Source: Sphingomonas oligoaromativorans (lineage in GTDB: Bacteria > Pseudomonadota > Alphaproteobacteria > Sphingomonadales > Sphingomonadaceae). From it: a stretch of DNA of 64,000 nt. The notes under the pieces are model-generated. The model saw nothing but the letters and a program-made list of their open reading frames with translations, made no database searches and was not told the origin of the DNA. Positions within the stretch are counted from its first letter, which is position 1. The number at the start of each line of letters is the position of its first letter. Position numbers and translations under genes: made by a program. This document shows positions 1-8,198 of the stretch, in pieces. The stretch is from contig NZ_JAASQK010000002.1 of the NCBI RefSeq assembly GCF_011762195.1, forward strand, positions 425,325 to 489,324, in the 5' to 3' direction.

Positions 1-552
1 GTGATCGCGCGCCATGGCGGCCGGCTGACGCTCGACGCCGTGATCGCCCGCAACGCGATGCGCGAGGTGGAATTCTTCCTGCCGCTCACCTTCCTCGCGA
101 TGAGCGGCGGGAAGGACGAGCCGGAGGGCTGGGCGATCCTCTGCGGCATCCTGTGGAGCGCGATCTTCCTGTTCATGCCGCTGATGAACCGCGACCGGCT
201 GCGCGCGGGCGATCTGCTGGCGGGCACCTGGGTGATCCGCGCGCCGCGCCGCCCGCTGCTGCCCGAGCTCGCCGACACCGCCGAAGACCTGAGCTTCACC
301 GGCGAGGAGCTGGACGCCTATGGCGTCTATGAGCTGGAGACGCTCGAAACCGTGATCCGGCAGGCCCATGCCCCCGCCGTCGCCACCGTCACCGCCAGCA
401 TCGCCCGCCGCATCCGCCGCGAGCATTGGAGCGACGAGGGCGGCCCCCGCGATCTCGCCTTCCTCCAGGCCTATTATGCGGGGCTCAGGGGGCGGCTCGA
501 ACAGAAGCTCCTCTTCGGCAAGCGCCGCGCCGACAAGCACGCACCCTCCTGA
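1..552 (+). CDS. RDD family membrane protein, 5' end cut by window
   Basis: The visible 183 residues look like the second half of an RDD-domain membrane protein. There is a hydrophobic segment at about residues 24-35, another at about 45-61, and then the typical cytoplasmic continuation NRDRLRAGDLLAGTWVI. The first transmembrane helix with the Arg-Asp-Asp signature expected at the N terminus is absent, so the gene very probably begins before base 1 and the GTG at base 1 is only the first in-frame codon. The C-terminal 110 residues are hydrophilic and helix-rich and are not part of the RDD domain. Function is unknown; RDD proteins have been linked to ion or small-solute transport in some bacteria. 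Confidence 0.7.
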   Translation: MIARHGGRLTLDAVIARNAMREVEFFLPLTFLAMSGGKDEPEGWAILCGILWSAIFLFMPLMNRDRLRAGDLLAGTWVIRAPRRPLLPELADTAEDLSFTGEELDAYGVYELETLETVIRQAHAPAVATVTASIARRIRREHWSDEGGPRDLAFLQAYYAGLRGRLEQKLLFGKRRADKHAPS

Positions 553-605
553 GCCTTCGTTCGTTAAGCCCTTGGGCGGGCCGGGGAAAAGCCGGAGGAC
601 TACCC

Positions 606-911
606 ATGCCGCAGGGCGACAAGGACAAATATACCGACAAGCAGAAGCGCAAGGCCGAGCATATCGAGGAGGGCTATGAGGATCGCGGCATCAGCCACAA
701 GGAGGCCGAGCGCCGCGCCTGGGCGACCGTGAACAAGGAATCGGGCGGCGGCAACAAGTCCGGCTCGGGTCGCGGCCATCCCGATACGCATGAGGCGGCG
801 AAGAAAGGCGGAAAACTGGGCGGCAAGGCCTCGGCCGCACGCCCGGCGGCCGAGCGGTCGGCCTCGGCGAAGAAGGCGGCGGAGACGCGCAAACGCCACG
901 CCCACGGCTGA
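606..911 (+). CDS. small basic KGG-motif protein
   Basis: A 101-residue, very hydrophilic, lysine- and arginine-rich protein. The N-terminal half (about 1-45) carries the pattern DKYTDKQKRKAEHIEEGYE followed by a SHKEAERRAW motif, as in proteins often annotated as plasmid stabilisation proteins. The C-terminal half has a KKGGKLGGKAS stretch like the KGG repeat of stress-induced proteins, then an Ala/Lys-rich tail. No enzyme motif is visible. The ATG at 606 is preceded by GGAGG at the right distance (about 594-598), which supports this start over the open frame upstream. Likely a DNA- or stress-associated small protein, but the role is not established. Confidence 0.75.
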   Translation: MPQGDKDKYTDKQKRKAEHIEEGYEDRGISHKEAERRAWATVNKESGGGNKSGSGRGHPDTHEAAKKGGKLGGKASAARPAAERSASAKKAAETRKRHAHG

Positions 912-985
912 ACCCGCCTCGCAGATCGACCAAGATCGGCCGCGACTCTCTTGCGCTCCTCCGCACGGCTTTTAAGAGCGGGGGC

Positions 986-2464
986 ATGACCGTATCTGTC
1001 GACATGGGCACCGCGCCGGATGGCGCGCCCGCCGTCATGGATCTTGAGGAACTGCTGGCCACCCGTCTGCTCGTTCAGGGCAATTCGGGCTCGGGAAAGT
1101 CGCACCTGCTGCGCCGCCTGCTCGAAGGCAGCGCGCCGTGGGTGCAGCAGGTGATCGTCGATCCCGAAGGTGATTTCGTCACGCTCTCCGATCGCTACGG
1201 CCATGTCGTGGTCGATGGCGGCGCGCACAGCGAGAATGAGCTGAAGCGCCTGGCGCTCCGCATCCGCGAGCAGCGCGTCTCGGTGGTGCTGTCGCTGGAG
1301 AGCCTTGACGTCGAGGGCCAGATGCGCGCGGCGGCGACCTTCATCGGCACGCTGTTCGATGCGCCCCGCGAGCATTGGTTCCCGGCGCTGGTGGTGGTGG
1401 ACGAGGCCCAGCTCTTCGCGCCGGCCGTCGCGGGCGAGGTGTCGGACGAGGTGCGCCGTCTGTCGCTGGGCGCGATGACCAACCTGATGTGCCGTGGCCG
1501 AAAGCGCGGCATGGCAGGCGTGATCGCGACGCAGCGCCTCGCCAAGCTCGCCAAGAATGTGGCGGCGGAGGCCTCCAACTTCCTGATGGGCCGCACCTTC
1601 CTCGACATCGACATGGCGCGCGCCGCCGACCTGCTCGGGCTGGAGCGGCGGCAGGCCGAGCAGTTCCGCGATCTCGCGCGCGGCCATTTCATCGCGCTCG
1701 GGCCGGCGGTGTCGCGCCGCCCGCTGCCGATCAAGATCGGCGCGGTGGAGACGTCCGCCCGCAGCGCCTCGCCGAAGCTGATGCCGCTCCCCAACGCGCC
1801 CGACGACGAGGCGCGCGCCGCGCTGTTCGAGCGCCCGGCCGAGCTGGACCTGCCGCTCCCCGCCGCCCCGCCGCCTCCGCCGCGCCCGAGCATGGAGCAG
1901 TTGCTCCGCTCGATCGAGGCACCCACGCCCGCCGAGGAAACCCGCAACCGCCCCGAACCGACCACCGAGGAGCGTGATGCGGTGGTCGCCGCCTGCCTCG
2001 CCGAGATCATCGCCGACGAGGGCGAGAGCTTCCGCCCGGCGGCCGTGCTGTTCCAGGATTTCGGCGTCCGCTGCCGGATGCGCGGCGTGTCGGACTCAGG
2101 CCTCGACCTCGCGGCCTTCCGCACCCGCCTCTCGCTCGCCCGCGCGGGCCTCTATGCCGGGATCAACGAGGACGATCCGATGGCCGACGCCGCCCGCGAG
2201 GCGGAGCTGCTGCCCGAGGATGCGCGCGGCGTGTTCCTGCTGATCGCGCGCGCCGCGCTGGAGCGGGCGCCCTGCCCGTCGGATGCGGAGATCGCCCGCG
2301 TCTACGGCACCCACTCGACGGGCCGCGCCAAGCGCCTGCTGTCCTTCCTCGAAGGACAGGGCGCGATCGTCATCCGCATCGATCTGCGCGGTGGACGAGC
2401 GATCGCGCTGCCGACGCTCGGCTGGACCACCGCCGTCTCCGAGCGCGCGCCGACGGATGCCTGA
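986..2464 (+). CDS. HerA/DUF87-like ATP-binding protein
   Basis: A 492-residue P-loop ATPase. The Walker A motif GNSGSGKS is at residues 32-39 and the Walker B motif ALVVVDEAQ has its Asp-Glu at 139-140. The N-terminal ATPase core (about 20-260) resembles the HerA/FtsK-type DUF87 family, which pumps or translocates DNA in characterised members. A proline-rich linker (about 270-310) leads to a C-terminal domain (about 325-480) that looks winged-helix-like, with an IARVYGTHSTGRAKRLLSFL segment. No NurA nuclease gene lies next to it; neighbours are small stress-type genes. It converges with the following minus-strand gene, leaving 7 bases between them. The ATPase call is firm; the substrate is unknown. 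Confidence 0.8.
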   Translation: MTVSVDMGTAPDGAPAVMDLEELLATRLLVQGNSGSGKSHLLRRLLEGSAPWVQQVIVDPEGDFVTLSDRYGHVVVDGGAHSENELKRLALRIREQRVSVVLSLESLDVEGQMRAAATFIGTLFDAPREHWFPALVVVDEAQLFAPAVAGEVSDEVRRLSLGAMTNLMCRGRKRGMAGVIATQRLAKLAKNVAAEASNFLMGRTFLDIDMARAADLLGLERRQAEQFRDLARGHFIALGPAVSRRPLPIKIGAVETSARSASPKLMPLPNAPDDEARAALFERPAELDLPLPAAPPPPPRPSMEQLLRSIEAPTPAEETRNRPEPTTEERDAVVAACLAEIIADEGESFRPAAVLFQDFGVRCRMRGVSDSGLDLAAFRTRLSLARAGLYAGINEDDPMADAAREAELLPEDARGVFLLIARAALERAPCPSDAEIARVYGTHSTGRAKRLLSFLEGQGAIVIRIDLRGGRAIALPTLGWTTAVSERAPTDA

Positions 2465-2471
2465 CCGGGGA

Positions 2472-2813
2472 TCAGTCGAGCTTGCCGCACTCCGGCAACT
2501 TCAGATCCTTGAGATCGGCGCATTTGCGCACCTGCACGCTGCCGTCCGGCCCGGCGTAGATCGCATAGTCGCCGCCCGGCGTGCAGCGCGCCACCCATGT
2601 GCCCAGATTGCCGTACGGCCCGCGATAGCGGCTGTGCGTCAGCCTGCCGCAGCGCTGGTTATTGTCGGTGATCGCCCGGCGCAGCGCGCCGTCCCGGTCC
2701 GCCTGTTTGAGGTTCATGATCTTCTGGTTGAAGGGATTGGCCCAGTAGGGCGTCGCCGCCAGCGTCGGCGCGCTCAGCGTGAGGGCGAACAATCCGGCCG
2801 TCAGAGCCCGCAT
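2472..2813 (-). CDS. small exported protein, unknown function
   Basis: A 113-residue protein with an N-terminal signal peptide (about residues 1-20, hydrophobic ALTAGLFALTLSAPTLAA) and a mature part with four cysteines that could form disulfides in the periplasm. I start it at the ATG at 2813 because AAGGAGTT lies just upstream and because this places the signal peptide at the N terminus; the open frame continues to 2909 but adds a sequence unlike a coding extension. It ends 7 bases from the convergent ATPase gene. It resembles small secreted proteins common in sphingomonads, but I recognise no named family. Confidence 0.7.
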   Translation of the reverse strand: MRALTAGLFALTLSAPTLAATPYWANPFNQKIMNLKQADRDGALRRAITDNNQRCGRLTHSRYRGPYGNLGTWVARCTPGGDYAIYAGPDGSVQVRKCADLKDLKLPECGKLD

Positions 2814-2914
2814 TTCATCCAACTCCTTCCAGGCGAACCGCCCCTCCTCGAACCCGGGGCACGATTCAGGCGTTCGTTCGCGCAATAGGCCATATCCATC
2901 AGGAGGCAACGCAC

Positions 2915-3277
2915 ATGAGCAAGGATCAGATCGAAGGCACCGCCAAAAAAGCGGTCGGCGTGGCGCAGGAGGCGATCGGCAAGGTCGCCAACGACGAACA
3001 GCTCGAAGCGCGCGGCGTTCTCAACCAGGCGGTCGGCACCGTGCAGGAGGGCTATGGCAAGGTCCGCGACAAGGTGCGCGACCTGATCGACGACGCCCCC
3101 GCCACCGCGCGCGAGGCGGTCGATACCGGCCGGGACTATGTGCGCCGGGGCAGCTTCGCGGTGTCGCGCACGATGGGCGACAACACGGCGCTGGTGCTGC
3201 TCGCCGCCGGTGCGGCGGGCGCGGCGCTCGGCTGGTTCGCGTTCAAGCGCCGGGGGAAGACCAAAACCGAGAAGTGA
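2915..3277 (+). CDS. CsbD-like stress protein with C-terminal membrane anchor
   Basis: A 120-residue protein. Residues 1-55 match the CsbD-like pattern (KDQIEGTAKKAVG, then LNQAVGTVQEGYGKVRDKV), a small helical family induced by general stress in many bacteria. Residues about 84-110 form a hydrophobic helix ending in a KRRGKTKTEK tail, so the protein is probably anchored in the inner membrane with a basic cytosolic end. AGGAGG lies 8 bases before the ATG. It is divergent from the small exported protein gene at 2813, with about 100 bases between the two starts, so both promoters must lie in that space. The downstream nuclease-fold gene follows within 14 bases, suggesting one transcript. Confidence 0.85.
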   Translation: MSKDQIEGTAKKAVGVAQEAIGKVANDEQLEARGVLNQAVGTVQEGYGKVRDKVRDLIDDAPATAREAVDTGRDYVRRGSFAVSRTMGDNTALVLLAAGAAGAALGWFAFKRRGKTKTEK

Positions 3278-3291
3278 GCGGCCACGCCGCC

Positions 3292-3990
3292 ATGGCGATC
3301 AAGGTCGTCAGCTATAACATCCGCAAGGCCATCGGCACGGATCGGCTGCGCAAGCCCGAGCGCATCCTGTCCGTGCTGGCCGAGCTGGACGCCGACATCA
3401 TCTGCCTCCAGGAAGCCGACCGGCGCACCGGAACGCGGCAGAGCGCGATCCCTTTCGATCTGATCGCCCAGCACTCCGCCTATCGCCCCGTCCCCTACGA
3501 GATCCGCCCCGGCGGCATGGGCTGGCACGGCAACGCGATCCTGATCCGGCGGGACGCCGAGATACTCGATCATCGCCCGCTCCATCTGCCCGTGCTGGAG
3601 CCGCGCGGCGCGGTGATGGCCGACATTGCGATCCGGGGGCAGGCGGTGCGCGTCGTCGGGATGCACCTCGACCTGTCCGGCCTGTGGCGGCGCAGGCAGG
3701 CGCGCGCGGTGATCGGCCATGTCGAGGCGTGCGACGGCCATCTGCCCGCCGTGCTGATGGGCGACCTCAACGAATGGAGCCTTGCGGGCGGTTGCCTCAA
3801 GGACTTCATGGGGCATTTCACCTTCGCCCCCACCGCACCGAGCTTCCATGCTCGCCGCCCGATCGCGCGGCTCGACCGGATCATGACCACGCCCGACCTC
3901 GCCGTGCTCGACGCCGGCACGCACCATTCTCCACTCGCCATGCGGGCGTCGGACCACCTCCCCATCTGGGCGACGATCCGACCACGCTGA
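3292..3990 (+). CDS. endonuclease/exonuclease/phosphatase family protein
   Basis: A 232-residue protein with the EEP-fold signatures: SYNIRKA near residue 6 (Asn metal site), LQEAD near residue 37 (catalytic Glu), GDLNEW near residue 157 and the terminal SDHLPIWA motif (Asp-His) near residue 220. The family includes DNA repair nucleases and phospholipid or inositol phosphatases; the substrate cannot be told from sequence. No signal peptide is seen, so it is predicted to be cytoplasmic. A GTG at 3274 overlaps the csbD-like stop codon and would add six residues; I prefer the ATG at 3292, but translational coupling from 3274 is possible. It converges on tamB with 8 bases between the stops. Confidence 0.85.
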   Translation: MAIKVVSYNIRKAIGTDRLRKPERILSVLAELDADIICLQEADRRTGTRQSAIPFDLIAQHSAYRPVPYEIRPGGMGWHGNAILIRRDAEILDHRPLHLPVLEPRGAVMADIAIRGQAVRVVGMHLDLSGLWRRRQARAVIGHVEACDGHLPAVLMGDLNEWSLAGGCLKDFMGHFTFAPTAPSFHARRPIARLDRIMTTPDLAVLDAGTHHSPLAMRASDHLPIWATIRPR

Positions 3991-3998
3991 CGCCTCCG

Positions 3999-6900
3999 TC
4001 AGTAGTGCTTGGAGTAACGCAGCGTCACCGCCGGCCCCGTCGCGCCGCCCGCCTGGCTGAGCAGGCTCAGCGCACGGGAGAGCGCGATGGTGAGCTGGGT
4101 CTGGGTGAAGCCCTTGGTGTCGGTGATGACCTCCACATAGATGCTGTTGGAGATATATTTGCCCGCCGCGACCGAGGTGCCGCGCCCGGTCGACTCGTCC
4201 GCGCCGAGCACGCGCAGCCGATCCAGCCCCGACGCCCCACGCAGCTTGCCGAGCGGGTTCATGCCCCCGCCCGATCCGCGCAGCGAATTGAGCGCGGCGG
4301 CGAGCTGCAACGCCTGCATCGGCGACAGCGACGTCACCGACGAGCCGAACAGCAGCCGCGACAGCACCTCGTCCTGCGGCAGCGCGGGCGTGGAGGTGAA
4401 GCTGATCTGCGGCTTGGTCGCCGTGCCGCCGATGTTGATCGTGGCGGTGACGCCCTCCACCGATGTGTCGGCGGTGATGTCGAGATCGGGGTCCAGCATC
4501 GGGCCGTTGAATTCCACCCTGCTGCTGTTCTCCAGATCGAGCCTGCGCCCGGCGAAGCTGTAGGTACCGCGCACCACCTGAAGCTGGCCGACCACCGTGG
4601 GCGCGCCGGTGGTGCCGCCGATCCGCATCTTGGTGCTCCACTCGGACTCCAGCCCCATGCCGGACACATAGATGCGGTTGTCGGCGCGGACGCGGATGTT
4701 GAGCTTCCAGTTGCTCGGCGCCGGGCCGGCGGCGGCGGTCGCCTCGGGCGGCGGCGCGCCCTTGCGATGCACGCCGGTGAGATCGCTCACCTGCGCGGCA
4801 TCGTTGCGGACGATCTGGTAGCGCGCGTCCTGGATGTTGAGGTCGCCCTTGATGAGCCCGCCCGCCGCCTTCGAATTGGTGACCGAGACGGTGCCCGACA
4901 CGGTGGCGCCCAGCGAATCCGAGTGCGCGAGCTGGGCGTGGTCCAGCGTCGCGGTCATGTCGATCGGGAAGCCGCCCGCCGCGTCGATGCCGACCGAGCC
5001 TGACGCCTGAATCGTCCCCGACCCTGCCTTGCCGGTGAAGCGGTTGAGCTGGAACTGCGATTGGGTGAAGCGCCCGTCGAGGACGATGCCGGTGATCGTC
5101 GTGCCGGTCCCATCATTCTCGTAGCGGAGCTGGTTGGCGCGGACGACGCCGGTGATCTGCGGCGCATCGACGCGGCCCGAGAAGTCCGCGCCGACGGCGA
5201 TCGGCCCGGCGACGGTCTGCCCGCCGATGCCGGTCAGCGTCCACAGCACCTCGGCCGGGCCGTTATAGCGGATGCCCCCGGTGAGCGGCGCCTTCATCAG
5301 CCCCGCGAACCCCTCGCCCTGCGGTGCCGCGACCCGCGCCTGTATCCGGCCGATGGTCGAGCCGCCGCGCCGGATGAGGGCGTTGAACGCCCCGCCGCCC
5401 TCGCCCAGCGTGCCGAGCATGGCGATGTCCACCGGATCGGAGACGACGAGCGCGCCCGTCCGCCGGAAATTGGCGATGTCCACCCGCGCCCGCGCTTCGG
5501 GAATGGCCGAGCCGTGGAGCGTCACGTCCACCGTTCCCGTCGCCTGACCGCTCACCCCGAGCGACGGCGCGAAGGCCTGCGCGATGCCGATGTCGATGCC
5601 GTTGAGCCTGGCGTGCGCGGCGCTGCTGGCGCCGGTGCGGCCGGTCAGCTCGACATTGCCCTGCGGCAGCACGATCGTTGCGGGCTGGAGGACATAGTCA
5701 TGCCCCTGAAGCAGCACGACCGCCGGCTGGGCGAGGCGGAAGGCGATGCCGTTGGCCGAGCCCCTGAGGTTGGCGAGGATGCGCTCGGGCGTGAAGGCGG
5801 CCTGCGCCGAAATGTCGAACGGCACCCCGCTCGACCCGGACGCGATCAGCGCCGCCTTGCCGCGCCCGGCCGTGTAGTCGACCGTCGCGCGCGCCGAGCG
5901 GACCAGCAGCGTGCCCGTCCGCACATCGACCAGCGCCACCGATCCGTTGAAGGACGGCCCCTCCCTGCGCATCACCAGCACGCCGCGCACCAGCCCCGAA
6001 CCGATGGTGATCGGCGGTGTGCCCGGCAGCTTCGCACCGTTGGCTGTGATGTCGAGGACCGCCTTCTGGTCCGCGCCCGCCGCCGCAAGCTGAACCTGCC
6101 CGCCCAGCCCCGAACCTAAGACATGCAGGGCGCCGGCGAACGGTCCGCTCGCGGTCTGGACGATGCTGCCCTGCACGCCGATGCCCGCGACGAGGAGTTG
6201 GTGGACGTCGATCGCCAGCGGCCCCTTGCCGCTGCGGATCAGCACGTCGGCGGCGAACGGGCCATAGTTGGAACCGCCCCTGGCCTTCACCTGATAGCCC
6301 GCCTGCGTGCCGGTCAGCACCGCCTCCAGATCGACGAGGCCAACGCCGACGCCCGGTCGCGGCGCCTTCAGCAGGACCACCGGCCTGTCGAGACTGCCGC
6401 TCGCGACAAGGCTTGCCGGGCCATAGGTGCGCGACCAGGCCTCCGCCCGGAAGCGCAGCGCGCCATTGCCGAGATTATACGCCCCCTCGCCGCTCAGGAT
6501 ACGCAGGTCGGGCGCGTTCATGCGCAGATTGGAGAGCGTCGCGCCCGCCTTCGGATCATAGCCGACATCCGCCGTCACCACCGCGTTGCCGCCGAGTTGC
6601 GTCGCGAGGCTGGCGTTGGTGATCCGCTTGGTCTCGACCCGGACATGCCCCTTGATCGCGAAGCCGTTGGCTACGCCCGGCACCAGCTTTGCGTCGGTGA
6701 CGAGGTTGATCCGGCCGAGACCGTTCACGTCGTAGTCGTTCACCCGCCCCTTGAGCGCGCCGGTATATTTGCCCGTCGCCGTATCGGCGAGAATCAACGC
6801 GGTGGCGTCGATCCGGTCCGAGCGGAGATGGAGATTATCGGAGAAGATCTGCCCCTTGGCGTAGGCGATGTCGCCATCCACCCTGAGCCCCGTGACCAGC

Positions 6901-8198
6901 CCGCCGGCCGCCGCGTTGAGCCCCGTCACCTTCCGCGCCGAGGCGTGGATCGGCACGATGATCTTGTCCGCGCTGACCGTCGCATGGCCTTCGGCGACCA
7001 GCCCCTCGACGCCGGTGGCGCCGAACGCGATGGCATCGGCGGAGGCCTTGTAGGCGATGGTCGGCTGCATGAAAGCGCCGTCCAGCACCGCCGAGATCGC
7101 GACATTGCGACCCGTGAGATTGGGGGCGATCACGCCGGGCGTCAGCAGCCGGGCGTCGAGATGGACATTGCCGAAGCGGCTGGCGGCGAAGTCGAACAGC
7201 CCCTGCGCGCGTGCCGTGAAGGCGGCGGACGAGAGCTGGACCGTGGTATTGGCCCTGCGCTGGTCGAGCGTGGCGGCGGCGTCGATATGGACGGCCGGCG
7301 AGGTCAGCCGCGCGGACGCCCCTGTCAGCATGATCGCCGGGCGCACATCGCCGAGCGCATGGAAGCGGCCGTTCTGGCCGGTCAGCGCGACGTCCATCAG
7401 CGGCTGCCCGCCAAGCACCGCCTGCGCGCGTCCCTTCCAGAGCGTCCAGTCGCCCTGCCCGCCGATGGTGAGGTCCAGCGGCCGGTTGAGCTTCGCATAG
7501 CTGTCGACCAGCCCGCCCGCAGGCGCGGCCAGCTTCACGTCGACGAGAAGCTTATCCTTGTCCGGCACGGCGTCGATATGGAGGCGCAGCCTGTCGCCGC
7601 CCGCCACGCCCGGCCCGGTCAGCGCATCGGCGTTCACCGCGAGCTGAGCGCGACGATCCGCGATCACCGCGCTGCCCTCGATGCGGACGATGTGACGGCG
7701 ACCCGTCACCGGCGGCTCCAGCAGGAAGCGGTCGATGCGCAGATGGCCGAGCGTCAGGTCGATGTCGGGGATCGTCGGCGCGTTGGGCTCGCTCGGCACG
7801 GGTTTGAGCGAGGGGTTGCGCAGCATCCGCACGTCGCCTGCCGTCACGCTGTCCAGATCGATCTTCGAATGGAGATAGGCGAAGGGATGCCAGTCGATCG
7901 CGACCTCGGGCGAGGTCAGGAACACGCCCTTCTGGTCGCGCACCTCCAGCCCGTGGAGGATCATGTGGCTGTAGATCGATCCCTCGATCCCGCGCACGCG
8001 GATGTTGATGCCGGACTGGGTGGAATAGCCCGCGAGCTGGCCCGCGATGAAGCGCTTGCCCGGCCCGGTGTTCAACCCGACGATCAGCGCCAGCAGCAGC
8101 GCCGCGAGGCCCGCCACCACGATCGCCGCCCATTTGGCGATACGCGCCCAGAGCGGCTTGCGCCCGATCACAACGACGGTTTCCGGCTCCTCCGACAT
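3999..8198 (-). CDS. tamB: translocation and assembly module protein TamB (DUF490)
   Basis: A 1399-residue protein with one N-terminal transmembrane helix (about residues 18-40) and a long periplasmic part made of repeating beta-strand-rich segments, ending in the TamB/DUF490 C-terminal domain (about 1000-1399) with the typical LQLAAALNSLRG and GVTATINIGGTATKPQI stretches. In other Proteobacteria TamB spans the periplasm as a beta-taco groove and works with TamA in outer-membrane protein insertion or phospholipid transport. The start codon overlaps the tamA stop by one base (TGATG), so the two are translationally coupled. The terminal residues form an amphipathic strand, as expected for docking to TamA. 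Confidence 0.93.
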   Translation of the reverse strand: MSEEPETVVVIGRKPLWARIAKWAAIVVAGLAALLLALIVGLNTGPGKRFIAGQLAGYSTQSGINIRVRGIEGSIYSHMILHGLEVRDQKGVFLTSPEVAIDWHPFAYLHSKIDLDSVTAGDVRMLRNPSLKPVPSEPNAPTIPDIDLTLGHLRIDRFLLEPPVTGRRHIVRIEGSAVIADRRAQLAVNADALTGPGVAGGDRLRLHIDAVPDKDKLLVDVKLAAPAGGLVDSYAKLNRPLDLTIGGQGDWTLWKGRAQAVLGGQPLMDVALTGQNGRFHALGDVRPAIMLTGASARLTSPAVHIDAAATLDQRRANTTVQLSSAAFTARAQGLFDFAASRFGNVHLDARLLTPGVIAPNLTGRNVAISAVLDGAFMQPTIAYKASADAIAFGATGVEGLVAEGHATVSADKIIVPIHASARKVTGLNAAAGGLVTGLRVDGDIAYAKGQIFSDNLHLRSDRIDATALILADTATGKYTGALKGRVNDYDVNGLGRINLVTDAKLVPGVANGFAIKGHVRVETKRITNASLATQLGGNAVVTADVGYDPKAGATLSNLRMNAPDLRILSGEGAYNLGNGALRFRAEAWSRTYGPASLVASGSLDRPVVLLKAPRPGVGVGLVDLEAVLTGTQAGYQVKARGGSNYGPFAADVLIRSGKGPLAIDVHQLLVAGIGVQGSIVQTASGPFAGALHVLGSGLGGQVQLAAAGADQKAVLDITANGAKLPGTPPITIGSGLVRGVLVMRREGPSFNGSVALVDVRTGTLLVRSARATVDYTAGRGKAALIASGSSGVPFDISAQAAFTPERILANLRGSANGIAFRLAQPAVVLLQGHDYVLQPATIVLPQGNVELTGRTGASSAAHARLNGIDIGIAQAFAPSLGVSGQATGTVDVTLHGSAIPEARARVDIANFRRTGALVVSDPVDIAMLGTLGEGGGAFNALIRRGGSTIGRIQARVAAPQGEGFAGLMKAPLTGGIRYNGPAEVLWTLTGIGGQTVAGPIAVGADFSGRVDAPQITGVVRANQLRYENDGTGTTITGIVLDGRFTQSQFQLNRFTGKAGSGTIQASGSVGIDAAGGFPIDMTATLDHAQLAHSDSLGATVSGTVSVTNSKAAGGLIKGDLNIQDARYQIVRNDAAQVSDLTGVHRKGAPPPEATAAAGPAPSNWKLNIRVRADNRIYVSGMGLESEWSTKMRIGGTTGAPTVVGQLQVVRGTYSFAGRRLDLENSSRVEFNGPMLDPDLDITADTSVEGVTATINIGGTATKPQISFTSTPALPQDEVLSRLLFGSSVTSLSPMQALQLAAALNSLRGSGGGMNPLGKLRGASGLDRLRVLGADESTGRGTSVAAGKYISNSIYVEVITDTKGFTQTQLTIALSRALSLLSQAGGATGPAVTLRYSKHY

